NCBI GenBank assembly: GCA_020696915.1
Contig: JAJFMR010000117.1
Coordinates: 1 to 8,175 of the forward strand
Origin: Rhizobiaceae bacterium
GTDB taxonomy: Bacteria; Pseudomonadota; Alphaproteobacteria; Rhizobiales; Rhizobiaceae
Reading direction: 5' to 3'
DNA: 8,175 nt
Part shown: positions 6,320-8,175 of the stretch, one piece after another
Layout: every line of letters starts with the position of its first letter
How positions within the stretch are numbered: position 1 is the first letter of the stretch
Notes under the pieces: model-generated
What the model was told of the DNA's origin: nothing
What the model saw: only the letters and a program-made list of their open reading frames with translations
Database searches by the model: none
Made by a program: the position numbers and the translations under genes

Positions 6320-7341
6320 CCTTTTTTGCTCCGCATCTCGTTTTTCCGGGCGATCCCCAGTTGCGCCAGAGTCAGGATCACGAGCACCGATCCCATGAGG
6401 ATGGAGGCGGCCGAGGCCAGTCCCGGATTGCGCAGCAGTGAGGCGAAGCCGACCTCATAGATGTATTGCGTGATGAACAGCGTGCTGGTGCCGGGGCCGC
6501 CGCCGGTCAGCACATAGACCTCGTCGAAAATCTGCACCGCGCGTATCAGCGTCAGCACCAGCACGACCAGGAGATTTGGCGCCAGAAGCGGCAGGGTGAT
6601 GCGCCGGAAGACACGGGCCGGCCGCGTTCCGTCCATCTCGGCCGCCTCGTAGAGGTCCTTGGGAATCGCCTGCAGGCCGGCGAGCAGGATCAGTGCATAA
6701 AATCCGACATGCGCCCACACCGAGACGCCGATCGCGGCCATGAAGGCCCAGTCGCGTTCCACCAGCCACACCACGGGATCGAGCCCGATGCCGTGCAGCA
6801 TGTAATTGAGCAGGCCTTCCCGTTGCAGGATCCACCGCCAGATCAGGCCCACCACCACGGGTGACAGAAGCACCGGGAAAAAGAAGACGGCACGCCAGAA
6901 GCTGCGCGCCCTGATGTCTCGGTTCAGCACCAGCGCGGTGACCAGCGCGACGCCGATCATCAAAGCCACCTGGAACACGACGAAGGTCGAGGTGTTCCAG
7001 ACCGCCGTCCAGAACAGATCCTCCGCACAGCTGCCGGGATCGAGATAGTTGCCGCAGGTGAACAGCCGCCGGTACTGGTCGGCGCCCACGAAGACCCTGT
7101 CCTCGAGAAAGAGGGCGCTGCCGCCGGTCATCGAATAGGCGATGTTGATGACCAGCGGAAACAGCACGAAGATCCCGAAGATCAGCATGTTCGGCGCCAG
7201 GAAGAAGGCGACCATGCCGTTCTGCCCGCCCGCCTTCTGCATCAGGCGGAGCGGCGGATCTAGAACGCGCGCCAGCCAGCCGACCGGCGCCAGGATGATG
7301 GCGCCGGCCCGCGCGGCGAGACCGACCGCAGCGTTGGCCAC
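6316..7341 (-). CDS. ABC transporter permease 1, MalF/UgpA type
   Basis: An inner-membrane permease subunit of 341 aa, partner of the downstream permease. After a long N-terminal region of about 40 residues, partly hydrophobic, the core helices begin at about 45. The EAA loop is YEAAEMDGTRPARVFRRITL (231-250), followed by PLL, an excellent match to the EAA-x3-G consensus. TGGGPGTSTLFITQYIYE (279-296) is a stretch typical of MalF/UgpA-type permeases. In the first periplasmic loop lies TCGNYLDPGSC, placing Cys96 and Cys105 ten positions apart, able to form a disulfide. The assigned start is GTG at 7341, 18 bp after the binding-protein stop, without a clear ribosome-binding site. An ATG at residue 34 is possible, but the longer N-terminus is open and contains a plausible hydrophobic stretch. 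The end overlaps permease 2 by 4 bp. Confidence 0.94.
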   Translation of the reverse strand: MANAAVGLAARAGAIILAPVGWLARVLDPPLRLMQKAGGQNGMVAFFLAPNMLIFGIFVLFPLVINIAYSMTGGSALFLEDRVFVGADQYRRLFTCGNYLDPGSCAEDLFWTAVWNTSTFVVFQVALMIGVALVTALVLNRDIRARSFWRAVFFFPVLLSPVVVGLIWRWILQREGLLNYMLHGIGLDPVVWLVERDWAFMAAIGVSVWAHVGFYALILLAGLQAIPKDLYEAAEMDGTRPARVFRRITLPLLAPNLLVVLVLTLIRAVQIFDEVYVLTGGGPGTSTLFITQYIYEVGFASLLRNPGLASAASILMGSVLVILTLAQLGIARKNEMRSKKG

Positions 7342-7359
7342 CGAAGTCGGGGCTGCGTT

Positions 7360-8175
7360 CTATTTGGACGCTTCGGCGACCTGCGCCTTCACGTCCTCGT
7401 CGATCCTGGCATAGGCTTCTTCGAGCGTCAGCTCGCCGGCCATGACCTGGCTGATGCGGGTGACCAGGGCGCCGTAGTAGGGGGTCGCCCATTTCCAGGC
7501 CGGCAGTGCGGCTGCGTTGGCGTGAAGCTTGGTGGTCGCCTTGACGAAGGCCTCGAGTGCCGCCTTGACGTTCGGATCGTCGGTCTTGAAGTCGATCTTG
7601 CCGGCGATAACGCCCTTATGGGCCGGCAGGAAGAGCGTGCGCTCGGTGAACTCGCGCACGATGTCCTCGCGCGCCAGGTAATCCATGACCTTGCCGACGT
7701 CCGCCGGGTTTTGCGTGTATTTGATGCCGATCAGCGCGGCGCCGCCGGGCAGCCCCGTGCAGGCGGCGGGGCCGCAGGGGGAGCCGGTGGCCACCCAGTC
7801 GAAACCGTCGCCGATCTTGGTCGACAGGTTGGCGATCTGCCAGCTTCCCGAATAATAGTAGGCGACCTGGGCGTTGATGAAATCATCGGCGCCGGCGCGA
7901 TAGGTTGTGCCGGCGGCCGAAACCCAGGTCTCCTTGTTCATGCGGCCGGCCTCGGTCCACTTCACCAGTTTCTCGGCAAATGCCTTGGTGCCCTCGTCCA
8001 CGGGGGCAGGCATGCGATCGGCTCCGATGTAGTTGGCGCCGTAGGAGATGTTGGGTCCCGAAATGCGATGGCCGCTGCGGTCGATGGCGAAGGCGGCATT
8101 GAGCTGCTGGCTGTCCTGCACCTTGCCGGCCGCCTCGATCCACTCGTCCCAGGTGGCGTTCTCGCCGGGCAGCGG
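7360..8175 (-). CDS. ABC transporter solute-binding protein, family 1, C-terminal part (cut by window edge)
   Basis: The C-terminal 271 residues of an extracytoplasmic solute-binding protein; the frame is open to the right edge, so the signal peptide and N-terminal lobe lie outside. The fragment begins with PLPGENATWDEWIEAAGKV, matching the region of MalE-like family 1 proteins where the chain crosses between lobes (TWDE-type motif). Later it contains AQVAYYYSGSWQIANL, GLPGGAALIGIKYTQNP and RTLFLPAHKG, all characteristic of sugar-binding members. CGPAAC gives two cysteines at fragment positions 134 and 139, probably a small disulfide-closed loop near the ligand cleft. Its C-terminus (EEAYARIDEDVKAQVAEASK) ends 18 bp before permease 1. 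The ligand is probably a carbohydrate or polyol by family, but the sequence does not identify which. Confidence 0.93.
   Translation of the reverse strand, partial: PLPGENATWDEWIEAAGKVQDSQQLNAAFAIDRSGHRISGPNISYGANYIGADRMPAPVDEGTKAFAEKLVKWTEAGRMNKETWVSAAGTTYRAGADDFINAQVAYYYSGSWQIANLSTKIGDGFDWVATGSPCGPAACTGLPGGAALIGIKYTQNPADVGKVMDYLAREDIVREFTERTLFLPAHKGVIAGKIDFKTDDPNVKAALEAFVKATTKLHANAAALPAWKWATPYYGALVTRISQVMAGELTLEEAYARIDEDVKAQVAEASK

Overview
The window looks like chromosomal DNA of a high-GC alphaproteobacterium, most likely of the order Hyphomicrobiales (rhizobia and relatives). Three things point there: strong G/C preference at third codon positions, a short second FtsZ of the kind first described as FtsZ2 in Sinorhizobium meliloti, and a HisKA_2-type sensor kinase. 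The assignment is an inference from gene content. No rRNA, tRNA, IS element, CRISPR array or phage gene is visible.

Left part (1-1690, minus strand): the N-terminal 39 codons of a probable LacI-family regulator run off the left edge. They overlap the 3' end of a membrane-bound sensor histidine kinase with an extracytoplasmic Cache-like sensor, a HisKA_2 dimerisation box and an HATPase domain. No response regulator is visible. A gene-free stretch (1691-2060) then separates the kinase from the divergent ftsZ2.

Middle (2061-4187, plus strand): ftsZ2 encodes the whole tubulin-like GTPase core but stops without the long linker and C-terminal partner-binding peptide of the main FtsZ. After 192 bp comes an alpha/beta hydrolase of the dienelactone hydrolase/acetyl-esterase type with an apparently complete Ser-Asp-His triad.

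Right part (4163-8175, minus strand): a tightly packed carbohydrate-type ABC importer operon in the order solute-binding protein (cut by the right edge), permease 1, permease 2, ATPase. Gaps are 18 bp, a 4-bp overlap and 3 bp. The ATPase tail overlaps the hydrolase tail by 25 bp in convergent orientation. Permease 2 carries an unusually large periplasmic insertion after its first membrane helix. Both the binding protein and permease 1 have a closely spaced extracytoplasmic cysteine pair.

Putting it together: the importer probably brings in a sugar, oligosaccharide or polyol, and the cytoplasmic hydrolase may act on it or on an ester derivative. The kinase/LacI pair is a separate regulatory unit whose link to either neighbour is unproven. 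I see no clearly new system. The items most worth a second look are the kinase-LacI overlap, the truncated FtsZ, and the inserted permease domain.
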